DNA of 64,000 nt from Dentipellis sp. KUC8613 (taxonomy: Eukaryota > Basidiomycota > Agaricomycetes > Russulales > Hericiaceae): positions 454,909 through 518,908 of the forward strand of contig NSJX01000017.1 of assembly GCA_002286715.1 (NCBI GenBank). The letters are read 5' to 3'. Positions 1 to 11,700 of the stretch are shown in pieces (the first letter of the stretch is position 1; each line of letters starts with the position of its first letter). Both the position numbers and the translations under genes were made by a program. The notes under the pieces were generated by a model, which made no database searches, was not told the DNA's origin, and worked only from the letters and a program-made list of their open reading frames with translations.

Positions 1-427
1 CTCTGTGTCGTTCACGTGTACTTCTATCCCAGCGGGTTTACTTGACAATCGAGAATCTTGACTCACGCTATCGAGCCTCGTCCTTGAAATCCCCGCTGCA
101 GCGGGCACGCCCCGCATATCTATCACGACATCCACTCAGTCCCGTTGAGATAGTCTCGCGTCCCTGGTGGCAGTTGACCTTGTGAAGCCCTAGCTGCACA
201 GACGCTGGTATTGGTAAGGACGATTACCAACCAACCTAACCGTCATTCGCAGTGAGAACTTAAGACACAATCTACTCATAAATGTACGTCATTTACAGGA
301 GAGAATCTAATAATCATTTTTAGGCGAACCTTCGCTATAAAATCAAGACGGCGCGCGTTGCTATCTAGCAAGCGTTCCTTCGGGTTCTGCCTCGCAGTTT
401 AAACCCCTCCATCATCTGTGCTCGACT
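1..427. promoter_or_regulatory. Left-edge upstream region with TATA box
   Basis: No coding sequence is visible here. A TATA-like element (TATAAAA) lies at 336-342, about 86 bp upstream of the ATG at 428, which fits a core promoter for the oxidoreductase that follows. A gene beyond the left edge could also use this region. Confidence 0.45.
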
Positions 428-1715
428 ATGGCCCCTACTCAGATGAACGCCGTCGTCATCAATACGGACGGGAAGGCCGTCGTGCGCAAGATTGACGTGC
501 CGCAACCTGGTTCTGGAGAGATACTGGTCAAAGTCAGTGCCGCGGCGCAGAACCCGCTTGACTGTAAGCTATCATGGATCGTCTGAACTATATATCTACA
601 GACAACGCCGCGCATGTTTTACAGGGAAGAGCTTTGCCTACGGCGCACCCTCTGGCGCGGTCATTGGATGCGACTACACTGGCGTCGTTGAAAAGATCGG
701 ACCCGACGTCCCTGCCGGCCTGTGGAAGATTGGTGACCGGGCGTCCGGTCTCGTTCAAGGATGTGAGCTTGAACAACTTTTTTTGCTTTAAATCTCAATC
801 CAAAATTGTTGTTTAGCGACGTACCCGAATGGCGCCTTTGCGGAGTACACCGTTACTCCAGCAGAGGTCACCATCCACGTCCCAGATAGCTGGACAGTCG
901 AGAACGCCGCGCACCTCGGCGCTGCGCCTCTAACGGCCATTCAAGCCCTCTGGCAATCCCACGACGGCCTGCCTACTCCCTTCGAGCCTACAGCAACTCC
1001 CTTCCCGATCCTCATCTACGGTGCCTCGACATCTGTCGGACAATTCGTCGTGCAATTCGCCAAACTCTCTGGCCTGTACGTCATCGCGACTGCCTCTCCA
1101 AGGAACTTTGACCTTGTTAAGTCGCTCGGCGCGGACGAGGTGTTTGACTATCATGATCCGGAAGTTGGGAAGAAGATCAAGGCTTCCACGGGTGGAAAGT
1201 TGAAGTATGCCGTCGATAATGTTGCTGAGAAAGGATCCTCGCAGATTATCTCCGAGGCTCTGAGTGACGAAGGCGGGAATATTGCTTCACTTCTCTCCTA
1301 CGAGGCTCCTCGCCCCGGTGTGACCGTCTCCTTCTCGGTCGCCTGTCATCTGTTGGGAAAGGTAAGAGCAGAAGCCGGCTGCTTCATCAACTTTTCAAGT
1401 ATTCACTCGCGATGTGGCAGAGCTTTGAGTTCCCCTTCTCGTACACCGAGGATCCGAAGCTGACGCTGCTGGGCAAGAAGTTCACGAAGTTCTTGGAAGA
1501 GATACTTGCGAAGCACGACATCAAGCCGAACCCGCTGCTTGTCTACCCGAATGGCTTGGCCAGTGTAGTTGAAGGTTTGCAATTTATGGCCGACGGGAAG
1601 GTGCGCCCCCAGTATCTTCCGCTCAACGGTCTCCTGAGATGAGTGACTCGTTTTGTATCTCCAGGTCAGCGGACAGAAGATTACATACCGCATTTCGGAC
1701 ACTCCAAATCGTTGA
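428..1715 (+). CDS. Zinc-free MDR oxidoreductase (enoyl reductase / ToxD-like)
   Basis: Spliced product of 356 aa from exons 428-563, 625-762, 817-1361, 1400-1600 and 1665-1715; all introns are GT..AG and the frame closes exactly. The start is the ATG that opens the frame ahead of the NPLDWK motif near residue 45, typical of the quinone reductase/enoyl reductase branch of medium-chain dehydrogenases. A GATES-like N-terminal domain is followed by a Rossmann dinucleotide-binding segment (IYGASTSVGQF, near residue 165). No clustered cysteines for structural zinc are seen, so a zinc-independent NAD(P)H enzyme is expected. Relatives include trans-acting enoyl reductases of polyketide clusters and many general detoxification enzymes; with no polyketide synthase nearby the latter is more likely. 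The substrate cannot be predicted. Confidence 0.88.
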
Positions 1716-2165
1716 CTGCGCAGTGTAAGTCGGGAGGCGTCATTGGGAACCGCGAGGGCACTAGGGCAGCGCCTTCGCGTCGGTCCTCACCTTCCCCTCC
1801 GATACCTTCTCCATCCGTCGCCGGTCGCGAGCTTAAGAAGCGAGACGTGCCAAAGAAAATTCTCCTGGTATACTTGTACATGCATGAACAAGGAACATAT
1901 TACATCCTATCGTCCCATCCGAATACTCGGTCATGACCGTCAGAGCCCGTCCATAAATAATATAAAATAACCCGAGAAACAGATGCGCAGTGCGCACCCG
2001 GGGCGACTATGCCACGACGTGAGAGTCGGAGCACCACGGTCAGAAGCCCATGGCGAAACCCCAAAATTTCCTCTGGAAGAGCCTCCACCCTCCAATCGCG
2101 CAGACCCACTCAACCCAACCCACCCTAGCACCCACCCCGGCATCATGCACCCACTCGTGCCCTCT
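1716..2165. other. Convergent intergenic region
   Basis: This stretch separates the 3' ends of the plus-strand oxidoreductase and the minus-strand coiled-coil protein. It is partly C-rich and contains only short shadow frames. I see no gene or recognisable element. Confidence 0.5.
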
Positions 2166-3740
2166 TCACCTCCCGCTCCCTTGCACGCCGGGATCCACGT
2201 CTGTGCCCATCCGCGACAGCTTAACAAACGCATCTAGCAACGCAGGCACAACGAACGGCTCTCGACACTCGCGCCTCACATCCTCCAGTACACGCCGCTC
2301 CTCCCGCAGCTGCCGCTCCGCGGCACGGCGCGCGACCTCTTCGATGTGCAGCTGTGCGTTCATGCTGTTGACATGCGTTTCGAGCGCGTCGAGCGCGGCT
2401 AGTGCGCATGCATTCCCATCAGTCTGAGAACTCGACGCTCTGATTATAATAATATGACGTACCCAGGATGTCCGGCTGACTGTCCTCTTCAGCCGCGGAC
2501 GAACTTGAAGGCGCAGACGAAGACGTAGATGTGCTCGTACTCGCCCGCAGCTTTACGAGTCGCCTCACGATCGCCTCGTCTCGCTTGCGCTTCCGTGCGC
2601 CCTCCCTGGCCACTTCCAGCTCGGCTTCCTTCCTCACTTCCTCATCTATCGCGCCTTTCGGTTCCTTCAATGAAACACTCCTAAATGTCGAGGTACGGCT
2701 TGTGAGGTTAGCCGTGCGCGCGTCGAGCGCGGATGTCGACGGTGGTGCGACAGTGGGGGCGATATCTGGTATCGCCGCGGACGGCGCGGGTTTGGACGGG
2801 AAGTCTAGAGATATGGTCCGAGATGGAGGCGAACTCGACGCTGGCCGCGACGTGATTGTATGTGCGCCTAGAGAGATGGGTGTGGTCTTGGTGGTTGAAA
2901 AGAGACCCGCTGGAGGCTTGGCCGTGTTCGTGTTCGTGCGCTCAATGAGAGCAGAGGAAAACGCCAAAGGAGATGACGAGGTTATGGTATCGCGGCTGGA
3001 GGGAACTGGGCTTGACACAAAAGGCGACATGTCTCGAATGGGTAGCAGTATGGGAGAAGGTGGTATCTCCGACATTGACAGCTGGGCGGGTTCGGGAGGC
3101 TGAGGCGAGGGCGTGTGCGCGACGTCGGTGCCATAGACGATAAATATTGGTGTTGAGGTTGACGGGATGACTTTTGTGTCTATGCCTTGTGGAAGAGCGT
3201 GGCTGCACTCGAATATGCGTTGACGTCAGAGATGAAGATATACGGGATGGTACTGGCGGTTTATCATGGACGTACAGGAAAATCTTTTGACTAAGACGAC
3301 TCAAGACATCAGTATGAGTATAACAGTGCAGGGAGACAAGAAAGACGCACACGTGGTATTTGTCGAGTTCGTCTGCCGTCATAAACGCAAAGCTCTTAGC
3401 GATGGCGTTCCACAGAGCCTGAACAGTGACACATACCGCCAGCCGGTTATCAATAGCATGTACCATACAACATAATGCGAGATACACTCACCGACCCTAT
3501 AGTCGTATCCCACTTCATAGTTAGCGTCTCGCTGAATCTTACATCTCGCCATACATTGGTGCTCTTCGGATGCGCGCAGCCCATGCCTAACGCTGTCAGG
3601 TGCTGGCGCAGTCTTGTCAAAAGGCTGGCCGAAGGCATTTCTCCCCATTGTGTTTGGTCAATCATGCCGCCTGTATCAGACTTCGGGTCGTACTTTATAC
3701 ACATAAATAGTGTGACACTGTCAGTGTCTGGGGAGGACAT
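2166..3740 (-). CDS. Hypothetical protein with disordered middle and C-terminal coiled coil
   Basis: The best model has exons 3492-3740, 3351-3418, 2463-3202 and 2166-2398, giving 429 aa with consistent phases. Residues 1-110 look globular (short Trp- and Cys-containing segments). Residues 130-330 are rich in Pro, Ser and Thr and probably disordered. A basic patch (RKRKRDEAIVRRL) near residue 325 could be a nuclear localisation signal. The last 80 residues are Glu/Arg/Ala-rich and predict a coiled coil (EEVARRAAERQLREERR). I do not recognise the family. The second and fourth exon boundaries are inferred from frame continuity: the donor at 3350 and the acceptor at 2399 were chosen because alternatives introduce stops. 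A role in a nuclear or cytoskeletal complex is only a guess. Confidence 0.6.
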
Positions 3741-4134
3741 GGAGGCGGCGTGTCAGGAGGAAAGTATTATGGGCGTCTAATTCTCGAGAACAACTTAGCG
3801 TCGCCGGGCCGGAAGCCGGCTCTGTAGCCAAGCGACTTGTGTCCTTCCTGAGCGACTGCCAACGAGTGAACACCGTGTTTCCTCCCCTCATGCCTGGACA
3901 CATGTTCGTATGAATATTCCAGCGCAGGCTGCTTCAATCCTTGCACACGATGCATCTCGACAGACAACGCGACGCCTCAGCACAAATTCTAAAGAATGAA
4001 ACAGCATACGACGCGCATGTTCCATTATCAATGAACACGAAGCCAACTAATACACAAATGTAGATCTTCCCTCATTCGTACACCCTCCCCACTCAAACGC
4101 GAACGACAATGCGATGCAGGATTGACGAAGGAAT
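3741..4134. other. Intergenic between hypothetical gene and profilin
   Basis: This region holds the 5' side of the hypothetical gene and the 3' side of profilin, both on the minus strand. Nothing else can be supported. Confidence 0.4.
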
Positions 4135-4851
4135 CTAGTAGCCGACGCTGATGAGGTAGTCTGCAAGGCCCTCCACGACGGGTGTTGCCTCTGCTGCCTG
4201 GGCTGGCGCCACATACTCCGCGACCAGGACAGCCTGCTTCGTCTTCACGATGACGACCCCGTCAGCCTGCGCATGAAACCCATAATCAGTGAGTCAGGCC
4301 CTGCACTAGACGATCACGAAGACAGGTGGATGGAGTAGCGCGAAGCAACAAATGGACACATACAGCCTTCTTTCCATAGTAACTCCGGTCATTGACCCGG
4401 AGAGTGAAAAACTTCTGGCCGGCGAGACGCACGCCGTTCGCCTGTGCGGAGGTGGGGTCATTGAACACGTTCAACACGGCCTTCTGTTCATCTGTCGAGA
4501 GCTGGAGTGTTGCGCGTGCGCAGTTACGGAATCCAGAGGAACGGTGCGGGTAAAAAAGGATGGTCGGGTTCAATTCAATGGCAGGGCACGGCGACGATGG
4601 TGTAGGGATGATGGGAGATGGCCGGCGAGATGAAGGTGAGCAGTGTACGTGCGGCGTGGGTGAACAACTCTACTCACTGTGTAGCCAGGAGACGCTGCCC
4701 AGACGCCGCCCGCCTGTCCCAGGATGGCCGCCTTCGCGACCTTGCCGCTGCCAACAAGGTTGGTGTCGACGTACGCTGCACGAGACGAAGCCCGAGTCAG
4801 CCGCCGTGCAATCGCTGCGCCCATCATCGTACACACACCTTGCCAAGACAT
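4135..4851 (-). CDS. Profilin
   Basis: Four exons (4839-4851, 4678-4775, 4364-4501, 4135-4266) give 126 aa, the usual length of fungal profilin. The N-terminus MSWQAYVDTNLVGSG is the profilin signature and forms half of the poly-proline binding site. It is followed by GGVWAASPGYTLSTDEQ, the central RVNDRSYYGKKA block and the C-terminal helix ending in LADYLISVGY. Profilin binds monomeric actin, phosphoinositides and proline-rich proteins such as formins, and regulates actin polymerisation at hyphal tips. The first exon is only 13 nt beyond the start (MSWQ), a layout common in basidiomycete profilins. The gene is single in this window and uncorrelated with its neighbours. Confidence 0.97.
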
Positions 4852-5397
4852 GGTTAGTTTATGGTGGGTCTAGGCAGATGAGATGAGAAGGAAACCGAGT
4901 GTAGAGGAGGAAGAAGAGAGTGTGGATGAGAGAGGCGAAAGCGCGGCGGCTGGAGAGAAAGAGGAGACTGGTCTGAATCCGGAGATCGCCATCTGATAGA
5001 TATGCACAGGTCGCGCAACATCGATTTCACCCATGTCTCTTCACTGTCTTTCACGTCGTACGCGTTGTGAAAGGCGCTTTATTCCTCGTGATAGACTCTC
5101 CAAGTATGTAATACCATGGGCTCAAGCTGGAGACTTTTTGGCGAGCTTTATCTTTCGCGTGCAGGAGATCTTGCCGAGATGTGGCTGACCCAGATTACGT
5201 GGTAGCTATTACGAGCGTCGCCTTTCCTTTCGAGTCGATTGACGCTGCCAGCGAGCTTCAATCCACCATAGCTTGCAGTTCATCCGTTTTCTAGGACCAT
5301 AGTCTTCCACCGTGTCAATTCTTGAGCGTAATTCACGATAAGCAATGACTTGACTGCCAATCTACTGGTATCGCTTCATTCGTTCCACACAATCGCC
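4852..5397. promoter_or_regulatory. Upstream region of profilin
   Basis: This is the 5' flank of the minus-strand profilin gene. The first 60 bp upstream of its ATG are purine-rich on the plus strand (pyrimidine-rich on the coding strand), as in many highly expressed fungal promoters. No clear TATA box or other gene was seen. Confidence 0.35.
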
Positions 5398-6021
5398 TCA
5401 ATCATGAATAACATTACACCCTAGCCTAGGTATTACGACGTAAAACGGGAACCAACGATTTCTTCCTATTGTATCCGGTCTCCTTCCCTTGGCAGCGAAA
5501 GCCAGCGCAATATCTTTGCTTCCGTTCACCCACCGCACTAGCGCATCATCCGGAGTCTTCCCCTCGACGTAATCGATTGCATCCTAGTCAACATAGACTG
5601 CTTTAGAACCCTCTGGTCTGCGGTGCATATCTCTCGGAGTGTAGCATTTGCTTTCTGCGCACGCAAAAAATCGATCCTCACTGCCGTCTGCCGAAACGTT
5701 GCTGGCGATGAATGGCCGGCCGTCGCGCGATTGCTGGTCTATAAAGAAACCGGGAGACTTTCGGTTACTGAGAAGGCAACCTTGGGCTGTACAATTACGA
5801 TGTACTTGAAGTCGAGATATTATGTCGCTATCGTAGCTAACGATTTCTTCGCCTTGTGAGTAGCGCGTCCTTTCATTTTCTTTGCTCCGACTGAATTGTC
5901 TGCTCGTAGCTAATGTTGGGGTGTGTTCTGCAGGGACGTGCCGAGTACACACATTTGATCCCGTATGGCTGAGTACATCGCGGCGAAAGACAGCTTGGAA
6001 CGTTAGACTGTTTTTTCTCAC
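5398..6021 (-). pseudogene. Possible decayed ORF with one in-frame stop
   Basis: On the minus strand a 145-codon open frame (5584-6021) ends at a TAG (5584-5586). The same frame then stays open for another 61 codons to a TGA at 5398-5400. Both halves have protein-like composition: the first contains segments such as SRDGRPFIASNVSADG and DRFFACAESKCYTPRD, the second DALVRWVNGSKDIALAF. Continuous frame across one stop suggests a gene disabled by a point mutation, although a missed intron or chance cannot be excluded. The 15 nt before the stop are too short to be an intron. I do not recognise the family. Confidence 0.3.
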
Positions 6022-6823
6022 CTGCAGATTGATACTGAGCGCTATGCTCTGGATTCGTACGACTCAGATTCTTCTTCGCTCGTGATTGCTGTTCACATAT
6101 ACGACACTCCATCGCATGTAGTACCATGTGGCAGCATATCCCTCATGATGTCCTCGACGCATTCTCACCAACATTGCCGACTTGGGCAAAGTCGCTCGCG
6201 GGTCGAGATTATGACGGAAATTTAAGTCCTTTTGCGTGTAGTATCCAACATAACCTGACAGCTTGCAGTCAGTCATGACTTCGTCCGCAATTGGAGGAGA
6301 ACGCTAACCTTTCGCGCTATTGACCGATTGTGGGTTTTCAGAATCTCACGTCTCGTCCGACTGCAGCTGGATTCTGTCATTGATCAGACTCCGGGAAATC
6401 CGAGGCCTTTAGCTGGACCTGACATTCCTTGACAATGACTGTTCGCGCATGAGGGCTAGTGACTAGTCATCTGCGACAGACTAGAGCTCTCTAACGACAC
6501 AGATACCCCGGCAGGTCGACGTACGGCATTCCAGGGCTGCCAGTGCAGGGCGAGGCACCCTTCTTAACTCCCCACAGCCATTCCTATGGTCCATCTGTCA
6601 TTGCTCTTTGCTCGTTCTCGACATACTGATTACTATGTGCCTCACCTCGAGCTGTCGAGGCTGGCGGCGACACGCTCCTTTTCGTCTGGATCATGTCAAT
6701 GCTTCAGTTACTGGCAGACCAACGTGCCCATGTCGGGCAACATAAAATCCGCGATCGCCCCGGTCAATAAGGAGAGCCTTGCGGTCCGTTCTGCGAAGCG
6801 ACCTAGTAGGACCGGGAGCCATC
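6022..6823. other. Intergenic upstream of the secreted protein
   Basis: No gene is recognisable. The last 200 bp are the presumed promoter of the secreted protein that starts at 6824; no convincing TATA element was identified. Confidence 0.35.
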
Positions 6824-7785
6824 ATGTATCACCCGCCTATCCTTCTCTTCCTCTCCCTCCTCTTCACCCTCCCGCTCTTCCTCACCTCCACTCGAGGTTC
6901 GTTTGTCTATCTTCCCATGATTATTAGCCTCCTGATGCCTCGATTATTTTCAGCGCAGGAAAGTCTGCAAGTAGCATGCGGCAGCGACGGCGAGATTCTG
7001 CACAACTCGACGCTCGCTGGGCTCTCTGGCGAACACGATATCAAGACGACTTTGCGCACCTGCCCTGGGTTCGCTAACAAGTCTGCCAACTCAAGTGTCT
7101 CTCGTGGGCTGACGGCACCCACGAAGAAGCGCGATTTCGTGCAGTGCACTCCGCTTGATTGTACGTACCCGCCGTGCCTCGGAGGTTCTGGTACCCTCAT
7201 TTGGTTTGTTTGCTCTTTTGCTCCCTTCGGTCACTGGGGACAGGCGCAGAGGTGGTATGCGCCAACTTCACTTACCATCAGCCGCAGATCGCGGACTGCG
7301 AGTACCTGACCAAGGCAGTCATGAACCTCGGCAGTGCGTCACTTCCTGCTCTTCGCTCTCCGTCCCGGGTCTGCCTTCTAACGTATAGATTTGCGCAGAT
7401 ATCACCGTCCCGATGACGTCGCTGTACCAAGTGACATTCAACACCTGCTCGTTCGAGTTTGCGAATGAAGATCAGGAAGATTATATTGTTTGTTGGCTGG
7501 ACTTCGTGAGTGTACTCTTGGTGTTGTCTGGAGGGTCTACGGTGTTCTGACCGTTGTGTTACCGCTCCTAGACCTTGAATAGTCTGACGTCTGCAGAGCG
7601 TTGCTTTGGGAATTACCCTTCTGCGTGCTCGACCGCGGGCGCGCAGTGCCGCCAGTCGGTCCCGGAGAATACGTATTTCTGGCGTCTGCAGTGCGTGTCT
7701 ATGTATTTCTTCTACCCGCATCGCGAGCTGACATTTCTCTGATATGGTCAGGATCGTGTATCCGTATTCTGGGCCTGGAACGTAG
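6824..7785 (+). CDS. Cysteine-rich small secreted protein
   Basis: Six exons (6824-6896, 6954-7160, 7244-7333, 7399-7505, 7572-7690, 7752-7785) give 209 aa in perfect frame. Residues 1-24 form a signal peptide: after MYHPP comes a long run of Leu and Phe, with a likely cleavage site near TSTRAQ. The mature part has about eleven cysteines, several in short spacings (CTPLDC, CWLDF, CFGNYPSAC), which suggests a disulfide-stabilised extracellular protein. It contains possible N-glycosylation sites (for example NST, NFT, NIT). There is no hydrophobic C-terminus, so GPI anchoring is unlikely. I do not recognise a named family. Small secreted cysteine-rich proteins of this kind are frequent in saprotrophic and plant-associated basidiomycetes; the function is unknown. 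Confidence 0.85.
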
Positions 7786-8724
7786 CAGCGCGAGGGGGGA
7801 GACATCAGAGGACCGGTTTTGAGTCAAGTATTCAGAAATTTGTGACGAATTTTGTACGCATATGAGAAGAGCGATTCAGATATTACGGTTCCATGCATCA
7901 TGTGGCTTGTCGGATGTTAGCTGATTCTACTTGAGATGGGCGTGTAGAGTAAGCTGAGGATTTTATTCAAGTTCAAAGCAATTGCGACTGCAAAGCGCGC
8001 ATTCCTTTCGGGCCGTGTTCGGGCCGCCGCGCCGGCGGCTCCCGAATCACGTCGGAACCAGGACTCGTGTCGGTCTTCAACTTGTCACTCCAGCAGCTGT
8101 TCCGCCGCGAATCCGATTGAACGCTCTTGCGTCTTAGACTGTATGGGAGAGGAAATAATGTGCGTATTTGAGCATCTCTCGACGTCTCATCTCTAATGAT
8201 ACCTTAGGACATCGAGCGCCCACTGAGCACAAGCGCTATTCCACAGACACATCATACTTATTCTATGAGCCCTCTGAAATCCCATGGATACGACAGCCGT
8301 GGCATTCTCTACCATATATGTATGTTCCTGCGCCGTAATGAACGTACGCTTCGGGAGCTCTACGCAACTTGAACTTCAATAACAAAAAAGAACCAAATAT
8401 CCGCTGATTGACATGAATATCGCGGCTTTTCTGCAGAAATCTGACATTTACCAGGGTAAATGACGCAGGAAATAAGATTGTGTCGCGACTGCTGTCTATT
8501 CTGGGAAGGATGAGGCTCAAAGCAGACGACCAGGGTCCCAAGAAGGCAAGGCGGTGACCGGATGCGGCGACGCGTGGATCCTTGTCAATGCAGGCTTGTA
8601 CGCACGTCAGCGCGAGTCCGCTGCAATCGCACGACGGTCCCCATGAATTCGAGCACCCGGCCCCGCCCCACACTGCTGACTCTCTCCCGCCCTCCGTCCC
8701 GCCGTCAGCCCCGTCGTCGTCGGT
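7786..8724. other. Intergenic between secreted protein and giant methyltransferase
   Basis: About 940 bp without a supported gene. A minus-strand frame (8263-8889) overlaps the 5' end of the methyltransferase and is judged a shadow. This region presumably carries the methyltransferase promoter. Confidence 0.4.
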
Positions 8725-11700
8725 ATGACGCTCGCCGTCCTCCGCGCCCTGCACGCCATCATCGGCGATGCTCTCGAGGACATCGACGCTGTCTACTCGA
8801 CCGCGGCGTCCTCTCGGTCGTCTTCGTGCACTCTGCCCAAGGAACCAGAGGCTGACGTCCTCCCACCGTCCCCCGCGTCGTCCACCCAACCAAAATCGTC
8901 CGCACGTCGAGCGGGGACCCCGCCGCTCTTGTCAAATCACTCACCAACCCCAGCGACAACATTGAGTGTATCCGCGCCATCCAAGCGCATCATCGATTTT
9001 CCGTCTCTCGATGACCCTGTTGATCCTGCAGATGACGCAGACGCAGAGGCGGAGCGGCTTCGTTCAAATCCCGCGGTTGCGAACGCCGTGTCGCGCATCG
9101 TCGCGGCATGTGGCCAGCTGAGCATTACTGTTCGCAGCCCGTTTCTCGTCCTCTGCGATGCTGGCATGGGCGTGCGTCCTCTTTTACTTCACCCGCCCAT
9201 TCGCGATGCTGACAGACCCGTAGTACCACCTTCCTTCTGCACTCCGCTTCCTCGAGGCGGCGCATATACCTGAGCTTTTGCGCCCCGCGGGACCGGAGGG
9301 CCTTCATGTGTCCGCCATCAGTGCTGCCCTCGGCGTTGATGCGGAAGTAGAAGGCCGAATTGGTACGCCGCTTGCTTTCTTGAAGGTGGAGGGAGAATGA
9401 CGTTGGGTATAGCGCATATACTTCGCCTACTCGCGACGCATCATCTCCTCATTGAACGCGAGCCGAATGTGTTCGCCCTCAATCGTATTTCTGCGATGCT
9501 GGACACCGGCAAAACATATGCTGATGTTGCACGCGCGTAAGTCTACATGAAAACATGCAGGTCATATTAATCCTCAGAAATCATATAGCCCCGAAAAGAA
9601 ATACGAGTCTACTAATGGAGTCGCGGCTTTTTTCGCGCTCAAGTAAATTTCTTCAACCAATTTCATGCGCATATACCCACTCATTTCTATGACCATAGCA
9701 CGGACGAGCTTTTCAAGGCCTCTGCATACCTCACGGAATCAATCCTACCCCACACGGCACCTCCCGAAGAAGTCCTCGCGCGAAACCTCCTTCCGCTCTC
9801 CCCTCCCAAACCCACCTCAATCACAGCAAACGCCAGCCCCATCTCCGCAGGTGTAAACCCCAATGTACTCACTACTCCAAAGAATGAGCCCCGCAGACAA
9901 GCCAGCACACCAACATCAGTGCGGGACGACGGGCCCATGCAGTTCGCACGCCCGCGAAGAGGCAGCGCACCCGATTCGCCCCCTGTGTCGCTGCAGGCGA
10001 AGACGTACACGCCCGGCCACGCACACGCTCAGAGCCAGGGACGCACCCCGAAACTGCGCCGCCTGCTCTCCCGCCCCAAGCTGACCGTCCCCTCCACGAA
10101 TCCGTCCCCAGCACCACCACTCTCACCCGTATCCATGCGCTCCCCCGCGAACTCCGACGACGGCGGCAGCAGCTTCAGGCTGGCGGCCACCTCGACACCG
10201 CGGCCGTCGCCGGCGGTGGCGAGAGCAGACCCGCCCAGCAGCGCGAGCGCGCACACGAAGAACAGCTGGATCCAGCGCTCACCAATCGCGCTCCTGAAAC
10301 CGCGCACACCGAAACTGTCATTACGGCCAGGCGCAGCGGCATCGACGCTCTCCGTGCACGCCGGCCTGCGCTCGCCCATGAGCAGCGGGTTCTTCAGCCT
10401 GCGCAAGGACGAGCAGGAGCAGGAGCCCGAGAAGCACCGCGACGGGCTGCAGCTCGAGCCGGCCTTCGCGCTCGCGCCGGCGCCGCAGCTGCGCTCCGCG
10501 CCGCCCTCGACGACGCGCCTGGCTTCGGGGGCGGCGTGGCAGAGCCACTCGCGCTCGAGCTCGACGCTCGCGCTGCAGGGCCCGCTGCCGCTCGACGAGC
10601 CCGTGCAGCTGCACACGCCCGCGGCGAGCCGCAGCCCGACGCGCACGGGGATGGAGCCGGAGGGGACGCGGTTTGCCGTGCGCACGTCTGAGGGCGGCCA
10701 CTATCGCAGCCAGAGCCAGAGCCAGAGCCAGGCCAAGAAGGACAAACGCCCGCAGACGGGCCGCGCGCGCAGCGGGAGCATGGGCGTCGGGGGCAGCCCG
10801 CCGCTCACGGCGTTCAACCTGTCGCAGCGCACGGGGTCGCACTTCTGGGCGTGGCTCGAGGCGCCCGGGAATGAGGCGAGGCTGGCGCGGTTTGGGAGTG
10901 CGATGGGGGGCAGTAGGGGGTGGGAGGAGGATGGGATCGAAGGTGCGTTTTGGACCTTTTGCCTGTCTTCACTGAGTTGAGACGTGGTGGTGCGTTAGCG
11001 TTTCCGTTTGCGAGTCTCCCGGACGGCGCGCTCGTCGTGGATGTGGGAGGTGGGATTGGGAGCACGTCGATGCTGCTGGCGGAGCGGTTTAAGGGACTGA
11101 GGTTTGTGATCCAGGACCGCGAGGCGGTGTGTAAGCTTGGGCGCGATGCGTGGCGCGCGCGCTGCCCGGAGCTGCTGGAGGAGGGGCGCGCGGTGTTCCA
11201 GGGTGCGTGCCGTCCACTCCACCCATCCCTTCACACCCCCTCCCTTCATCCCTCATTCCAATTCCATGGCCGACATTCGCGATGTGCTAATAAATTTGTT
11301 GGGTGGACACAGTGCACGATTTCTTCACCCCACAGCCGGCACGGCACACGCCCGTCGGCGCGTTCATCCTGCGCGTGATCCTGCACGACTGGCCGGACGC
11401 GTTTGCGCGGCGCATATTGGTGCAGCTGCGCCGCGCGGCCGCGCCGGACACGTTTTTGGTGATTGGGGACCATGTGCTGCCGTATGCGTGCGCGTGCGAT
11501 GATACGGGGAGCATGATGCGGGGTAAGGAGGGTGGGGCCGAGGAGAATGGGGATAGGGACACGGGCAAGGAGGAGAACGGGCATGCGAGCAAGGAGAGGA
11601 ATGGCCATGCAAATGGAGGAGAGGAGAAAGACAGTCAGTACGGGGAGATAAATAAGGATAAGGACAAGCAAGGCGGCGTGGCAGGTGCCAACGCAGACGT

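Noticed and set aside
10029..10842. Minus-strand frames of 173 and 218 codons opposite the methyltransferase insert
   Set aside because: They are antisense to a GC-rich low-complexity exon, have extreme Arg/Ala or Ser composition, and lack splice or start context.
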